NCBI GenBank assembly: GCA_016788905.1
Contig: JAEURZ010000012.1
Coordinates: forward strand, 1-64,000
Length of the DNA: 64,000 nt
Reading direction: 5' to 3'
Source of the DNA: Elusimicrobiota bacterium
GTDB lineage: Bacteria > Elusimicrobiota > Elusimicrobia > FEN-1173
A program made the translations under genes and the position numbers. This document shows, one piece after another, positions 27,312 through 36,379 of the stretch; positions within the stretch are counted from its first letter, which is position 1; each line of letters starts with the position of its first letter. The notes under the pieces are model-generated. The model did no database searches and was not told where the DNA came from. It saw only the letters and a list, made by a program, of their open reading frames with translations.

Positions 27312-28367
27312 TCATTGTTTATTATCAACTTTCTGCCAGAGTGCCCCGGGACCCCTTCCCAAACTTTTCAACCTCCGTTTGCTTTGAAGAGATCGGACCA
27401 CCCGCCGAACCATGTCTTTGCTCACTCCTGGGCAATTATGTTCAAGTTGGCCAAGAGTAAATTTTTCTTTTTTCATTCCTTCTATGGCCCCTAAAACAAG
27501 GGCCGTCTTGGACCCGCGTGTGGACACGGCCTGTTTGGCCCGATCTTCAAACTCGCGGTAAGCTCTCCGGAGAATCGATAGAAAATAACTAAACCACGGA
27601 ACGAAATCGTGTTGAGCCGTATGCCAATGCAAAGAACTTTCATGCAAAACCCGATAATAATCCTCTTTCGATTCTTCCACGAGCCGTTCCAAACTGATGT
27701 AGCGACCCACTTCAAAATCATTATGGTAGAGCCCGGCCAATGTCAACAATCGTGAAACGCGACCGTTTCCATCGCGAAACGGGTGGATGCACAAAAAATC
27801 AAAAATAAACGCGGCGACCCGGAGCAGAGGATGATGCTCTCCCTGCTCGACCGAGTGTTGATAGGCCAAACAAAGCTCCTCCACTGCCTGTCGAGTGTGG
27901 GCCACCGAGACGGGTTTGAAGCGAATAAGGGGAGGTTGACCTGAGCGGGCCTCAATAATTTCGTTATCGACTTTTTTCCATTGCCCCGCGTCACCAGCCC
28001 CTTCTTGAATGAGTTGATGTAATTTTCTTAGAAGAGCGGGGGTGAAAAGGAGGGCCTTCCCTTCCGCATGAATAAGATTGAGGGCTTGGCGATAACCAAA
28101 GACCTCTTCCTCCGACCGGTCTCGTGGACGGGAAGCGCCAAGGACCAGCGGACGCAATCGCTCGGGGTCGACAGTCACTCCTTCAATTCGGTTGGAGGAC
28201 TCGGCACTCTGAATAAGCGCCATTTCTCTAAGGGCGTTCAGTGTCTGCGGCGATTGCTTAGTGAATAAATCCTGCCGCCCCTGACAACGGGCGATGTCTG
28301 TCATCAGCCAAACCGCACCAGATGGAATTGAAAATTTTGTCAGCCATTGGTCACGGAAAGACATCAT
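27312..28367 (-). CDS. Fic family protein (AMPylator-type)
   Basis: A Fic protein of about 351 residues. The active-site loop HPFRDGNGR is complete, with the catalytic His and the ATP-phosphate-binding residues. Near the N-terminus SSNRIEGV matches the (S/T)xxxE(G/N) inhibitory helix of class II Fic proteins, in which the Glu holds the enzyme off. A winged-helix-like C-terminus (about 285-350) is typical for this subgroup. The family transfers AMP to protein hydroxyls; the target is unknown. I chose ATG at 28367 because GGAG lies 7 nt upstream; the frame could extend to 28454 into leuB. It is the last gene of the leucine cluster. Confidence 0.88.
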   Translation of the reverse strand: MMSFRDQWLTKFSIPSGAVWLMTDIARCQGRQDLFTKQSPQTLNALREMALIQSAESSNRIEGVTVDPERLRPLVLGASRPRDRSEEEVFGYRQALNLIHAEGKALLFTPALLRKLHQLIQEGAGDAGQWKKVDNEIIEARSGQPPLIRFKPVSVAHTRQAVEELCLAYQHSVEQGEHHPLLRVAAFIFDFLCIHPFRDGNGRVSRLLTLAGLYHNDFEVGRYISLERLVEESKEDYYRVLHESSLHWHTAQHDFVPWFSYFLSILRRAYREFEDRAKQAVSTRGSKTALVLGAIEGMKKEKFTLGQLEHNCPGVSKDMVRRVVRSLQSKRRLKSLGRGPGALWQKVDNKQ

Positions 28368-28425
28368 CGGGCTTCTCCAATCACTGAGACAGACATCCCC
28401 GCCTGAATTACACAGGGATTTCGGG

Positions 28426-29532
28426 TTAAACGTTAGCGGCGACCCAATCTCCAATTTCGGAAGTGGACATACCCATTTTTCCGGCGGCTTGGCTTTTCAT
28501 TTTACCGGAATTGAGCAGTTTGATGACCGCGCCTTCCACCCGTTTGGCGGCTTCCTTCTGGCCCAGGGTGTCCATCATCATGCCACCCGCGCAAATGGCG
28601 GCGAGGGGGTTGATCACGTTTTGGCCCGTGTATTTGGGAGCGGACCCACCAATGGGCTCAAACATGGAAACGCCTTCGGGGTTGATGTTCCCCCCCGCGG
28701 CAATGCCCATCCCGCCTTGGATCATGGCGCCCAGATCGGTGATGATGTCACCGAACATGTTGTCGGTCACGATCACGTCGAACCATTCCGGATTCTTCAC
28801 CATCCACATGCAGGTGGCGTCCACGTGGGCGTAATCGGTTTTTACATCGGAGAAGTCCTTGGCTACTTCGTGGAACGCCCGTTCCCAGAGATCGAAGGCA
28901 AAGGTCAACACGTTGGTCTTGCCGCAGAGGGTCAGTTTTTTTTCTTTGGCCCGTTCCTGGGTCAGCTTGAAAGCGTAACGCAAACACCGCTCCACGCCCT
29001 TGCGCGTGTTGATGGATTCTTGAACCGCCACTTCGTCTGGGGTCCCCTTCTTTAAGATCCCGCCAGCGCCCGTGTAAAGACCTTCGGTGTTTTCCCGCAC
29101 CACCACGAAATCGATGTGTTCCGGCCCCTTATCTTTCAGGGGGGTGGCCACGTTGGGGTAAAGCTTCACCGGACGCAAATTGATGTACTGGTCCAGTTCA
29201 AACCGCAGGCGGAGCAAAAGACCCTTTTCCAAAATCCCAGGTTTCACATCGGGATGGCCGATGGCGCCCAAGTAAATAGCGTCCACTTTCCGCAGGTCCG
29301 CCAAGGCGGAATCGGGCAAGATTTCCCCGGTTTTTTTATAACGTTCTCCGCCCAGATCAAAAGGGACCCAGTCGAAGGAAAGATTGAGAGATTTCCCTAA
29401 CGCTTTCAGAACTTTGAGCCCTTCGTTAACCACTTCAGGACCCGTACCATCACCGCCCATCACGGCGATTTTGAAGGATGTTTTCGCTGGCTTCGCGGAT
29501 TGACCCGCTTGGTTGGATACGACAGAACTCAC
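28426..29532 (-). CDS. leuB: 3-isopropylmalate dehydrogenase
   Basis: The protein oxidatively decarboxylates 3-isopropylmalate with NAD+ in leucine synthesis. Evidence is the isocitrate/isopropylmalate dehydrogenase fold over all 368 residues: GGDGTGPEV near the N-terminus, RENTEGLYTG, the metal-binding DNMFGDIITDLGA, and EPIGGSAPKYTGQN. The start is GTG at 29532 with AGGAGG six nt upstream. Its neighbours leuA, leuC and leuD support leuB over tartrate or isocitrate dehydrogenase, though the REN...N motif group is also used by relatives. A PilZ gene separates it from leuD. Confidence 0.92.
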   Translation of the reverse strand: MSSVVSNQAGQSAKPAKTSFKIAVMGGDGTGPEVVNEGLKVLKALGKSLNLSFDWVPFDLGGERYKKTGEILPDSALADLRKVDAIYLGAIGHPDVKPGILEKGLLLRLRFELDQYINLRPVKLYPNVATPLKDKGPEHIDFVVVRENTEGLYTGAGGILKKGTPDEVAVQESINTRKGVERCLRYAFKLTQERAKEKKLTLCGKTNVLTFAFDLWERAFHEVAKDFSDVKTDYAHVDATCMWMVKNPEWFDVIVTDNMFGDIITDLGAMIQGGMGIAAGGNINPEGVSMFEPIGGSAPKYTGQNVINPLAAICAGGMMMDTLGQKEAAKRVEGAVIKLLNSGKMKSQAAGKMGMSTSEIGDWVAANV

Positions 29533-29547
29533 GTGGGACCTCCTGAA

Positions 29548-29976
29548 TTACACTTTTGAAATATTTTTAGGTGACATGCGATGCAATCGGGTTTCATAAT
29601 CTTGAACAAACCCTTCGATAACGCTTTGGAATTCGTGTGGATAGTTTTGAAACTTTAATCCGAAATGATGGGTTTTTGAATACACCCGTTTCCACAACAC
29701 CCGCGCGGGGAGGGCCAACAGGTTCCGCTTATCGAGCAAAACATGAAGCACCACGTCTTCCCCTTCGTTCCACTCGCTCGTGGATTCCACGCAGGCACCT
29801 GAAATGGACAAATCCAATAGTCGGGAAATCCCCCACAAGGTTTTTCCATCCCCATGATAAACTTCCACCACAAAATCCGTGGCCGCCCGACAATCCGCCC
29901 GGGGAATCTGCCCCGACGGTCGCCTCCCCTCGCTCATTTCCATTACGAAATCATCCCTGGGCACCCCATTGGACAT
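29548..29976 (-). CDS. PilZ-domain protein (cyclic di-GMP receptor-like)
   Basis: A single-domain protein of 142 residues at most. The PilZ signature is present: an RxxxR-type motif in RADCRAA and, after about 25 residues, DLSISGACVES (D-x-S-x-x-G). These residues bind cyclic di-GMP in characterised PilZ proteins. It sits between leuD and leuB in the same orientation, an unusual place for a second-messenger receptor. The start is uncertain: ATG at 29976 overlaps leuD by 26 nt and lacks a ribosome site, whereas ATG at 29943 would not overlap. Confidence 0.8.
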   Translation of the reverse strand: MSNGVPRDDFVMEMSEGRRPSGQIPRADCRAATDFVVEVYHGDGKTLWGISRLLDLSISGACVESTSEWNEGEDVVLHVLLDKRNLLALPARVLWKRVYSKTHHFGLKFQNYPHEFQSVIEGFVQDYETRLHRMSPKNISKV

Positions 29977-30568
29977 AAGGCAGTTTGCGCGCCTTCTCTT
30001 TCACCGCGTCCATGGCGGAGAGCAACGTCGCGCTGGAATCCCATGATCCTTCTAAAAAGAGCGCGCGCGAGGACTCCCGCATTTCAACAGAGATCCTCTT
30101 CTCGCCAAAAGAAACCGTGAGCGCTTCCACATCCAATGCCACGTCCCCCTCGGGGTGGTCCGTCACATAGGCCATGAGGGATCGGACATCGGCTTCTTGG
30201 GCCGTCACCGTCGGGAGACCGATGGCCGTGCAGTTTCCCGCAAAAATTTCCGCAAACGATTCCGCCACAATAGCCCGGATCCCCCAGCGCAGAATCCCCT
30301 GGGGGGCGTGCTCCCGGGAAGATCCACAACCAAAGTTTTTGTTGGTTACCAAAACAGAAGCCCCCCGGTGTTTGGGGTCATTAAAAGGGTGAGGCTTCTC
30401 TTTCCCCTGGGGATCAAACCGTTCGTCTTGAAAAGTGTATTGCCCGATGTCCGCAAACGTCACGCAACGGAGATACCGGGCCGGCATGATGCGATCCGTG
30501 TCGATATCGTCCCCCGGAACAGCAACACCCCGCCCCTTCACGTTTTGAATGACTGTATTGACGCTCAT
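29951..30568 (-). CDS. leuD: 3-isopropylmalate dehydratase, small subunit
   Basis: The small (swivel) subunit of isopropylmalate isomerase, 205 residues, the usual length. Typical motifs are [14 protein letters not shown] near the N-terminus and [13 protein letters not shown]. With LeuC it converts 2- to 3-isopropylmalate through a [4Fe-4S] centre held by LeuC. The ATG overlaps the leuC stop as ATGA, so the two subunits are translationally coupled. Confidence 0.95.
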   Translation of the reverse strand: MSVNTVIQNVKGRGVAVPGDDIDTDRIMPARYLRCVTFADIGQYTFQDERFDPQGKEKPHPFNDPKHRGASVLVTNKNFGCGSSREHAPQGILRWGIRAIVAESFAEIFAGNCTAIGLPTVTAQEADVRSLMAYVTDHPEGDVALDVEALTVSFGEKRISVEMRESSRALFLEGSWDSSATLLSAMDAVKEKARKLPYVQWGAQG

Positions 30569-31965
30569 AGCATCTCCCTCACATCGGACACGCGCCCCTG
30601 AATAGCGGCGGCCGCCACCATGGCCGGACTCATGAGAAGTGTGCGACCCGTGGCACTGCCCTGGCGACCAATAAAGTTGCGGTTGGAACTGGAAGCGCTA
30701 ATTTCTCGCCCCTTTAATTTGTCCGGATTCATGGCCAAACACATGGAACACCCCGCGTTCCGCCATTCAAAACCCGCGGCCCTGAAAAGCTCGTTTAATC
30801 CCTCAGCTTCCGCCTGCCTCTGCACCTTTTGGGACCCCGGCACCACCAGAGCCCGAACCCCCTGGGCCACGTGACGTCCCTTGGCCACCTTGGCCGCTTC
30901 ACGCAGGTCCGACAATCGGCCGTTGGTGCAGGACCCAATAAACGCCACATTGATCGGGATATCACGAACAGGCGAACCCGGAGCAAAAGAAGTAAACCGA
31001 TAGGCCTCTTCCAAACTGGCCCGATCTCCACCCGACGACGCCCCCGGCATAGGAAGGTTTTCAGAAACACCCACCGCCTGACCGGGGTTAATGCCCCAAG
31101 CCACCTGGGGTTCTAAAGCCGCACCATCCAACGAAAAGGCATCGGCAAACGCGGCGTCTCTGTCCGACGCCATAGAAAGCCACCAGTCGGAGGCTCGCCC
31201 AAAATCGGAATTTTGTGGGGCAAAAGGACGACCGCGCAAATAGTCCACGGTGGTTTGATCCGGATTGATGTACCCCACCCGGGCGCCCCCCTCAATCGCC
31301 ATGTTGCACACAGTCAACCGCTCTTCCATGCTCATGCCCGTAATCGTTTCGCCGGCGAACTCGTAGGCAAATCCAATGCCGCCTTTCACACCCAAAGCGC
31401 GGATCACCGCCAAAATAACATCCTTCGCGTAAACCCCTTTCCCCAGCCGACCCGACACGTGAATGCGTCGGACCTTGGGCCGGGAAAGAGCCAAGGTTTG
31501 GGTGGCCAATATATCCCGAATCTGGGTGGTGCCCACACCAAAGGCGATGGCGCCGAAAGCTCCATGGGTCGACGTGTGGCTGTCCCCGCACGCCACGGTC
31601 AATCCCGGCTGAGTGAGCCCCTGTTCCGGGCCCACCACGTGAACAACCCCTTGCTCGCCCGACTTGAAATCGAAGTATTTGACACCAAATTCATGACAAT
31701 TCTTTTCCAAAGCGGCCATCATTTCTTCCGCCAAACCGTCGGCAAACGGACGGGCCTGATCTTCGGTGGGAATGATGTGATCCGCTGTGGCAAACGTCCG
31801 TTCAGGGAAAGCCACTTTCAGCCCTTTCTCCCGAATCATTTGAAACGCCTGGGGGCTGGTCACCTCATGAATGAGATGCAACCCAATAAACAACTGGGTC
31901 TGCCCGTTGGGCAATTCCCGAACCGTGTGCAGATCCCAAACTTTATCCAGAAGTGTTTTACCCAT
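30565..31965 (-). CDS. leuC: 3-isopropylmalate dehydratase, large subunit
   Basis: Aconitase-type large subunit of about 466 residues. It carries the iron-sulphur ligands in [14 protein letters not shown] and in [10 protein letters not shown], plus [15 protein letters not shown]. It works with LeuD in the second step of leucine synthesis. I chose ATG at 31965, which overlaps the leuA stop by one base (TGATG) and has GAGGG nine nt upstream; a GTG directly before it (31968) is possible. Confidence 0.95.
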   Translation of the reverse strand: MGKTLLDKVWDLHTVRELPNGQTQLFIGLHLIHEVTSPQAFQMIREKGLKVAFPERTFATADHIIPTEDQARPFADGLAEEMMAALEKNCHEFGVKYFDFKSGEQGVVHVVGPEQGLTQPGLTVACGDSHTSTHGAFGAIAFGVGTTQIRDILATQTLALSRPKVRRIHVSGRLGKGVYAKDVILAVIRALGVKGGIGFAYEFAGETITGMSMEERLTVCNMAIEGGARVGYINPDQTTVDYLRGRPFAPQNSDFGRASDWWLSMASDRDAAFADAFSLDGAALEPQVAWGINPGQAVGVSENLPMPGASSGGDRASLEEAYRFTSFAPGSPVRDIPINVAFIGSCTNGRLSDLREAAKVAKGRHVAQGVRALVVPGSQKVQRQAEAEGLNELFRAAGFEWRNAGCSMCLAMNPDKLKGREISASSSNRNFIGRQGSATGRTLLMSPAMVAAAAIQGRVSDVREML

Positions 31966-33521
31966 CACATCCCTCGCTTTTCGACAACCGGTTTTTTCTT
32001 GCCGACCGGGTTTGAAATGATTTTATTCAAGGCGTTCAGATAGGCCTTGGCGCTGGCTTCAACGATGTCGGTGGATGTCCCTTTGCCCGACACCACGAGC
32101 CCCTGGTTCTCCACTTTAACCACCACATCCCCCTGAGCATCCGTCCCAGAGGAAAGGGAACGCAAGGTGTAATCTTTCAGTTCGGGGGACAACCCGGTGA
32201 TTTTATCCATCGCCCGGTAGGCCGCGTCCACAGGACCGTCCCCGCAGGCCGCCTCTTGAAAGACCTTCCCTTCTTTTTTCAAACGAACCGTGGCCGTGGG
32301 GACAATGCCCGTCCCCGACGTGGTATTGAGATAATCCAAATGAAAAACTTCCACCGTTTTGTCTCGGCCTTCCTCTTCCACCAGGGCCAACAGATCGTCG
32401 TCAAAGACATACTTTTTCTTGTCGGCCAAGGTCTTGAATTTCCCAAACAAAACATCCAATTTCGGCGCGGTCAGGGTATACCCCAAATGTTTCAATCGGT
32501 TCTGAACCCCGTTACGCCCGGAACGGGCGGTGAGGAGCAGGGCGCTTTCTTCCACGCCAACGTCGGAAGGGTTCATGATCTCGTAAGTGGTACGGGATTT
32601 CAGTACCCCGTCCTGATGGATCCCCGAAGAGTGGGCAAAAGCGTTCGCCCCCACCACGGCCTTGTTGGGCTGAACGGGGATTCCCGTCAATTTAGAAATC
32701 AATCGGCTGGACCGGGCGATCTCTTTCGTGTTCACCCGGGAGGTCAGCTGGAACAAATCTTTCCGTGTCCGAATGGCCATCACGATTTCTTCTAAGGAAG
32801 CGTTCCCAGCCCGCTCCCCAATCCCGTTCACAGTACATTCCACCTGGCGAGCCCCGTTTTGGACCGCCGCCAAAGAATTGGAAACCGCCAACCCCAAATC
32901 GTTGTGGCAATGAACGCTCACCACGGCTTTTTTAATGTTCGGAACCCGGGAAATCAAACGGTGGATTTTCTCCCCCCACTCGGAAGGAATGGAATACCCC
33001 ACGGTGTCCGGGATATTGACCGTCGCGGCCCCCGCGTCGATCACGGCTTCAATCACCTGACAGAGGTAATCGAAATCCGTACGAACAGCGTCTTCCGCGG
33101 AGAACTCCACATTTTCGGTAAATTGACTCGCGTAGCGAACACATTCCACCGCGCGATCCAAAACCTGCTGACGGGTCATCCTCAGTTTCTGAACGATATG
33201 AAGGTCGGACGTGGCAATAAAGGTATGAATACGGGGACGTTTGGAATGTTTCACCGCGTTCCAACAGGCATCGATGTCCCCTTTTACGGCCCGGGCCAAC
33301 CCACAAATTTCGGCTCCTCGGATCTCCTGGGCAATGGTTTTTACCGCTTCAAAGTCTCCGGGGCTAGACACAGGAAACCCCGCCTCAATCACATCCACAC
33401 CCAGTTCCGCCAATTGCCGAGCGGCCTGCAGTTTCTCAGGGATGTTCAGGCTGGCGCCGGGAGATTGCTCTCCGTCACGCAGGGTGGTATCAAAGATAAT
33501 CAAACGATCGGTTTTTTTCAT
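31965..33521 (-). CDS. leuA: 2-isopropylmalate synthase
   Basis: First committed enzyme of leucine synthesis, joining acetyl-CoA and 2-ketoisovalerate. The TIM-barrel has [12 protein letters not shown] near the N-terminus, the metal ligands in [10 protein letters not shown] and [14 protein letters not shown]; after about residue 390 comes the LeuA dimer/regulatory domain ([17 protein letters not shown]), which gives leucine feedback inhibition in the family. 518 residues is the normal length. It starts 4 nt after the pssA stop and is coupled to leuC. Confidence 0.95.
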   Translation of the reverse strand: MKKTDRLIIFDTTLRDGEQSPGASLNIPEKLQAARQLAELGVDVIEAGFPVSSPGDFEAVKTIAQEIRGAEICGLARAVKGDIDACWNAVKHSKRPRIHTFIATSDLHIVQKLRMTRQQVLDRAVECVRYASQFTENVEFSAEDAVRTDFDYLCQVIEAVIDAGAATVNIPDTVGYSIPSEWGEKIHRLISRVPNIKKAVVSVHCHNDLGLAVSNSLAAVQNGARQVECTVNGIGERAGNASLEEIVMAIRTRKDLFQLTSRVNTKEIARSSRLISKLTGIPVQPNKAVVGANAFAHSSGIHQDGVLKSRTTYEIMNPSDVGVEESALLLTARSGRNGVQNRLKHLGYTLTAPKLDVLFGKFKTLADKKKYVFDDDLLALVEEEGRDKTVEVFHLDYLNTTSGTGIVPTATVRLKKEGKVFQEAACGDGPVDAAYRAMDKITGLSPELKDYTLRSLSSGTDAQGDVVVKVENQGLVVSGKGTSTDIVEASAKAYLNALNKIISNPVGKKKPVVEKRGM

Positions 33522-33525
33522 GGGG

Positions 33526-34419
33526 TTATTTACCGTAATTGTCCAGAGGATCCACTTTCACCACCGGTTTCGTTTCTTGGGGACGCGAGCGAAAAATAAA
33601 ATATCCCACCAGCCCCCACAGAATATACGACACATAGAGAATGAAGATCATGTTCTGAGGATAAACCCAAATCATGAGCAACGCCAATACCGTAATCACC
33701 AGGGCCCGCAATCCCCGCGGCCGAACCAAGTTCTGGACCCGAAACTTCGCGTAGTGGACGTTCGAGACCATGAGAAGACAGAGCAACAACATCACCGCCG
33801 GCACCACTTCATAGAACACCGGCACCTGATTCATGACCAGCCGCAGACTTCGGATCGGAAGACCGATCTCCTGAATGGAATAAAGCAATGCAAAAATAGC
33901 CAATACCCCACCCGCGGCGGGCGTGGGCAACCCCACAAATCCACCTCCGGACGGCTCGCCCATTTGGGCCTTCAGGTTAAACCGGGCTAACCGCAACGCT
34001 CCACAAATCACAAACAACAACGCGATGGCAAACCCCCAAGAGGGATTGTTCTTTAAGACCATCTCGTACATCAACAGAGCGGGAGCGATCCCGAAAGTAA
34101 TCCAATCCGCCAAGGAATCCAGTTCAATGCCGAACCGGCTGGTGGTGCGGGTCAACCGAGCCACGACCCCGTCAAAAATATCCAACACATGCCCCAACAA
34201 AATCGCCTTGGCGGCCATCCCATAATGGCCGGAAACCGCTTGGGTAATGGCAAAAAAGCCCAACCCCATGTTCCCCAGGGTTAAGAGGGAAGGCAACAGA
34301 TAAATTCCCCGCCGGGCGGGCGGACGCGGAGCCAAAGAGGCCTCAGGTAAAGTAGGGGTTCTCTCCCGCCGAATATCGAAAATACCCTGTAAAAAACTGC
34401 GCCGTCCGCTCAATTTCAT
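33526..34419 (-). CDS. pssA: CDP-diacylglycerol-serine O-phosphatidyltransferase
   Basis: An integral membrane enzyme making phosphatidylserine from CDP-diacylglycerol and serine. The CDP-alcohol phosphatidyltransferase signature is complete in DIFDGVVAR...GIELDSLAD (D-G-x2-A-R-x8-G-x3-D-x3-D), within seven or eight hydrophobic segments. The N-terminal 40 residues are a charged extension. The start is ATG at 34419, overlapping the psd stop by one base (TAATG) with GGGGGA upstream; an in-frame GTG at 34434 is less likely. Psd, the next enzyme, is encoded just upstream. Confidence 0.9.
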   Translation of the reverse strand: MKLSGRRSFLQGIFDIRRERTPTLPEASLAPRPPARRGIYLLPSLLTLGNMGLGFFAITQAVSGHYGMAAKAILLGHVLDIFDGVVARLTRTTSRFGIELDSLADWITFGIAPALLMYEMVLKNNPSWGFAIALLFVICGALRLARFNLKAQMGEPSGGGFVGLPTPAAGGVLAIFALLYSIQEIGLPIRSLRLVMNQVPVFYEVVPAVMLLLCLLMVSNVHYAKFRVQNLVRPRGLRALVITVLALLMIWVYPQNMIFILYVSYILWGLVGYFIFRSRPQETKPVVKVDPLDNYGK

Positions 34420-35072
34420 TAGGATTTCCCCCACCGCGCCATGACAGTTTCCCCAGCGCGAACCCGTTGCCCTTCTTTGACCAAAATTTCCACCCCCGGC
34501 GGAACGTAAAGATCCACCTGGGAACCAAAACGGATCAAGCCCACCCGTTCACCCAAAACCACGTTGTCTTCAGGCCGAACCCAACAAAGGATACGGCGGG
34601 CAATAAATCCGGCGATTTGCCGAATCATCACTTTTCCCTGAGGCGTATTAAATTCGATGCTGTTGGCCTCGTTCACGAAAGGCGCCCGGGGGTTCCGGGC
34701 GTCCAGGAAGGAGCCCGCCCGGTATTCTGTCCGAGTCACCTGGCCCGCCACTGGGGCCCGTTGCACGTGCCCGTCCAAAACCGAAAGGAAAATCCGCACC
34801 ACCCGGCCCTGACCATACCCTTCGCCGTCAATGTCCGCCACTTCCAACACCCGCCCGTCCGCCGGAGACAAAATGTCCGTCGTGACGGGAATGCTTCGTT
34901 TCCCGTCCCGAAAGAAGTAGAGAGAAAAGACCGCCAACAGAAGAAGGATCACCCCCACCGATCGGGAAAACCACGGACCCAAGGCAGAAAAAAGTCCCCC
35001 CAAAATTGCAAAGGCCAAAACGAACTTCCACCCATCCCCCGCAATAGGGATAAACCGTGACGGATCATTCAT
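34419..35072 (-). CDS. psd: Phosphatidylserine decarboxylase (short form)
   Basis: Converts phosphatidylserine to phosphatidylethanolamine. It is the short (about 217-residue) form with two N-terminal hydrophobic segments. Seen motifs are SPADGRVLEV, VLDGHVQRAPVAG and, near the C-terminus, LIRFGSQVDLYVP, where the Gly-Ser bond is self-cleaved to create the pyruvoyl group. ATG at 35072 has GGAG about 10 nt upstream; TTG at 35078 is an alternative. Together with pssA it forms a two-step phospholipid module inside the amino-acid cluster. Confidence 0.92.
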   Translation of the reverse strand: MNDPSRFIPIAGDGWKFVLAFAILGGLFSALGPWFSRSVGVILLLLAVFSLYFFRDGKRSIPVTTDILSPADGRVLEVADIDGEGYGQGRVVRIFLSVLDGHVQRAPVAGQVTRTEYRAGSFLDARNPRAPFVNEANSIEFNTPQGKVMIRQIAGFIARRILCWVRPEDNVVLGERVGLIRFGSQVDLYVPPGVEILVKEGQRVRAGETVMARWGKS

Positions 35073-35142
35073 ATACAATCATCTCCCGTGAAAATGTAGA
35101 AACACCAACCCCCACTGCCCCCCGCCCAACAAAAAGTTCTCC

Positions 35143-36189
35143 CTATTCTTTTTTCTTAAGCCAAGGCATCATCGCCCGAAGTTTTTCACCAACGATTTCA
35201 ATCGGGTGAGCCGCGGTGGCCCTCCGGTGGGAGTTGATCACCGTGCTACCCATGGCCTTTTCCATCAAATATTCCCGGGCAAACACACCGTTTTGGACCT
35301 CTTTCAGGTTCCGTTTCATCTGGGCTTTGGTTTCACACGTCACCAACCGGGGCCCCCGACTGTATTCTCCGTACTCGGCGGTATCGGAGATGGAGTAGTT
35401 CATCCACCCAATCCCCCCTTCTTGAATCATGTCGGTGATCAACTTCAATTCGTGAAGACATTCAAAATAAGCGATTTCCGGTTGATACCCGGCCTCGATC
35501 AAGGTTTCGAACCCGGCTTTCACCAGGTCCACCACACCGCCGCACAAGACGTTCTGTTCGCCGAAAAGGTCGGTCTCGGTCTCTTCGGTAAACGTGGTTT
35601 CAATCACGCCCGCCCGTGTGGCCCCAATGGCCTTACAAAAGGCGAGGGCGAGGCTCAACGCCTTGCCGGAATAATCCTGTTCCACCGCAACCAACGCGGG
35701 GGTTCCCTTGCCTTCTTCGTAAGTGCGTCGAACCAAATGGCCCGGGCCCTTGGGGGCGATGAGCACAACATCCGCCTCTTTAGGCGGAGTCACTTGGCCA
35801 AACCGAATGTTAAACCCGTGGGACCAGGAAAGGACCACACCCTTCTTCATGTTCGGCGCCACTTCTTCACGCCACACTTTCCCCTGGGCTTCGTCGGGGA
35901 GGAGGAAATGAATCCAGTCCGCGTCTTTAATGGCCTCCACGTTGTTGGAGATCAGATCTTTGCCCGCGGTCCACCCGTGTTTTACGGCCAAGGTATACCC
36001 TCGACCACTGGGGCGAACAGCGACCACCACGTTCAATCCTGAATCTTTGAGGTTCAACGCCTGGGCGTGCCCCTGGGACCCGTAGCCCAACACGACGATC
36101 TTTTTGCCTTTGAGCAAATTCAGATCACCGTCTTTGTCATAAAAAGTTTTTGCTTTCAGTTCAATTTTTTTTTCGTTTGCCGTGTTCAT
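35143..36189 (-). CDS. ilvC: Ketol-acid reductoisomerase
   Basis: NADPH-dependent second enzyme of valine/isoleucine synthesis, acting on acetolactate or acetohydroxybutyrate. The Rossmann motif is VLGYGSQGHA; the C-terminal knotted domain has the Mg ligands in ETFTEETETDLFGEQ-type sequence and ISDTAEYG. About 348 residues makes it a class I enzyme. ATG at 36189 has a near-perfect ribosome site (AAGGAG, 5 nt spacing), better than the in-frame start at 36225. It lies downstream of the acetolactate synthase gene, separated by two REP-like elements. Confidence 0.95.
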   Translation of the reverse strand: MNTANEKKIELKAKTFYDKDGDLNLLKGKKIVVLGYGSQGHAQALNLKDSGLNVVVAVRPSGRGYTLAVKHGWTAGKDLISNNVEAIKDADWIHFLLPDEAQGKVWREEVAPNMKKGVVLSWSHGFNIRFGQVTPPKEADVVLIAPKGPGHLVRRTYEEGKGTPALVAVEQDYSGKALSLALAFCKAIGATRAGVIETTFTEETETDLFGEQNVLCGGVVDLVKAGFETLIEAGYQPEIAYFECLHELKLITDMIQEGGIGWMNYSISDTAEYGEYSRGPRLVTCETKAQMKRNLKEVQNGVFAREYLMEKAMGSTVINSHRRATAAHPIEIVGEKLRAMMPWLKKKE

Positions 36190-36239
36190 GGAAGCTCCTT
36201 TGAATAAAAAGAAATTTGGTAACAACTCAGGCCCTGACC

Positions 36240-36325
36240 TTTCTCCCTCTCCCGCTTAAGGGAGAGCCTTTGCCTTTCTCCCTCTCCCGCTCGCGGGAGA
36301 GGGGCGGGGAGAGGGTGGGGTTTTC
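36240..36325. repeat. Two REP-like palindromic elements in tandem, type A
   Basis: The first copy (36240-36268) has CTCTCCCGCTTAAGGGAGAG, a palindrome with an altered centre, and is truncated after the hairpin. The second (36275-36325) has CTCTCCCGCTCGCGGGAGAG followed by GGGCGGGGAGAGGGTGGGG and matches 26031-26080 almost exactly. They sit in the ilvB-ilvC gap, where the hairpins could stabilise or separate mRNA segments. Confidence 0.8.
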
Positions 36326-36379
36326 TAACGGTGAACCGATCAATCCCCTGAGCAGTTACGAAGTTCGATTATAACAACT

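Noticed and set aside
35206-36042. Long plus-strand open frame opposite ilvC
   Set aside because: It is an antisense shadow of a well-supported gene, with no ribosome site and a low-complexity His/Pro/Gly-rich product.
36240-36325. Adjacent palindromic repeats considered as a CRISPR array
   Set aside because: Only two unequal copies with a 6-nt gap, and further copies are dispersed; no spacers and no cas genes.
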